DNA from: Heloderma charlesbogerti
Lineage: Eukaryota; Chordata; Lepidosauria; Squamata; Helodermatidae
Assembly: GCA_026122225.1 (NCBI GenBank)
Contig: JANEZZ010001676.1
Coordinates: 248,001-312,000 of the forward strand
DNA length: 64,000 nt
Direction of reading: 5' to 3'
A program made the translations under genes and the position numbers. Every line of letters starts with the position of its first letter. The stretch's first letter is position 1. Positions 63,640 through 64,000 of the stretch are shown here, one piece after another. The notes under the pieces are model-generated. The model was not told where the DNA came from. It worked only from the letters and a program-made list of their open reading frames with translations, and made no database searches.

Positions 63640-63765
63640 CAGGGCTGAGGCACTTGGGCCCTCCTGGTGTCACTCGACCACAACTCCCATCATGCCTCAC
63701 CTAGCCATGCTGGCCAGGGCTGATGGGAGCTCAACATCTGGAGGACCAGTGGTTCCCCAGCCCTG
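63640..63765. mobile_element. Palindromic MITE (hAT-like) with TSD, CAGGGCTG subtype
   Basis: Ends CAGGGCTGAGGC and CCCCAGCCCTG around the usual core (CACAACTCCCATCATGCC). Flanks GTGTATGG (63632-63639) and GTATATGG (63766-63773) match at 7 of 8 positions. Confidence 0.88.
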
Positions 63766-63962
63766 GTATATGGCATTGCAGCCTTAGCGTTAACGATGAA
63801 AAATACAATTCCAATGGTTTGTAGCCACTGTCGAAGCAGCTCTTGAGATCTGAGTCTCTAAGTCCAGCCCAAGGCTTTGTGGATCCAAGATAGCTTTAAA
63901 AGAGTTGGAAGTGGTGTGAGAGATATGGTTTGCACACACGCCCACACACACACCTTTTATAA

Positions 63963-64000
63963 GTAGAGCCATGCTGTATCAGGCCAAAGGCCTCTGTAGG
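63963..64000 (-). mobile_element. CR1 LINE 3' end, antisense, cut by window edge
   Basis: AGAGCCATGCTGTATCAGGC then CAAAGGCCTCTGTAGG, the start of the antisense CR1 subfamily seen at 37663. Confidence 0.75.

Larger units (their letters stand above)
56776..64000 (-). other. ZFPM1: ZFPM1 intron, right end open
   Basis: At least 7.2 kb. I searched the minus strand for the acidic, Pro-rich FOG1 N-terminal exons and saw none. Confidence 0.75.

Overview
The window is vertebrate nuclear DNA, almost certainly from a squamate reptile (lizard or snake). The evidence is the mixture of repeats: a full-length RTE-BovB LINE, a Sauria-type SINE whose 3' end copies the BovB tail, CR1 and L2 LINEs, MIR-type CORE-SINEs, tRNA-derived SINEs and many short hAT-type DNA elements. 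Intron-exon structure and GT-AG splice sites exclude a prokaryote. I cannot name the species.

One protein-coding gene is visible: ZFPM1 (FOG1, Friend of GATA 1), on the minus strand from about 24 kb to beyond the right edge. Seven coding exons could be placed at 24737-27012, 28730-28885, 34764-34859, 35864-36088, 38309-38518, 40299-40404 and 56642-56775. All splice phases agree, giving 3203 coding bases (about 1066 residues) ending in a conserved C-terminus. The first exons, including the N-terminal NuRD-binding motif, are not in the window and should lie to its right. The protein has ten zinc fingers here, one more than the nine usually described for mammalian FOG1. Introns are 1.0-16.2 kb and full of repeats. 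Two WGATAR clusters (50691-50883 and 58492-58593) are candidate blood enhancers for this GATA cofactor.

The left 21 kb is intergenic and downstream of ZFPM1. It holds an elongin B (ELOB) processed pseudogene at 6867-7198, the BovB element at 7679-10845 with an intact target duplication, a Sauria SINE with a perfect 13-bp duplication, and a cluster of hAT elements at 15.9-21.3 kb. The segment 21.3-24.7 kb probably includes the ZFPM1 3' UTR.

The intronic half is a layered record of insertions: CR1 inside L2 (31.1-34.5 kb), hAT inside a palindromic MITE (27.8-28.4 kb), L2 inside a hAT element (54.5-55.3 kb) and a SINE inside CR1 (52.8-53.6 kb). A short palindromic MITE occurs about 16 times. 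The oddest structure is a cluster at 63224-63467 of perfect 18-19-bp palindromes sharing the core TACGTAAA. A fold-back element at 44096-44642 carries a motif resembling a hammerhead ribozyme core. No other functional gene, tRNA, rRNA or CRISPR array was recognised.
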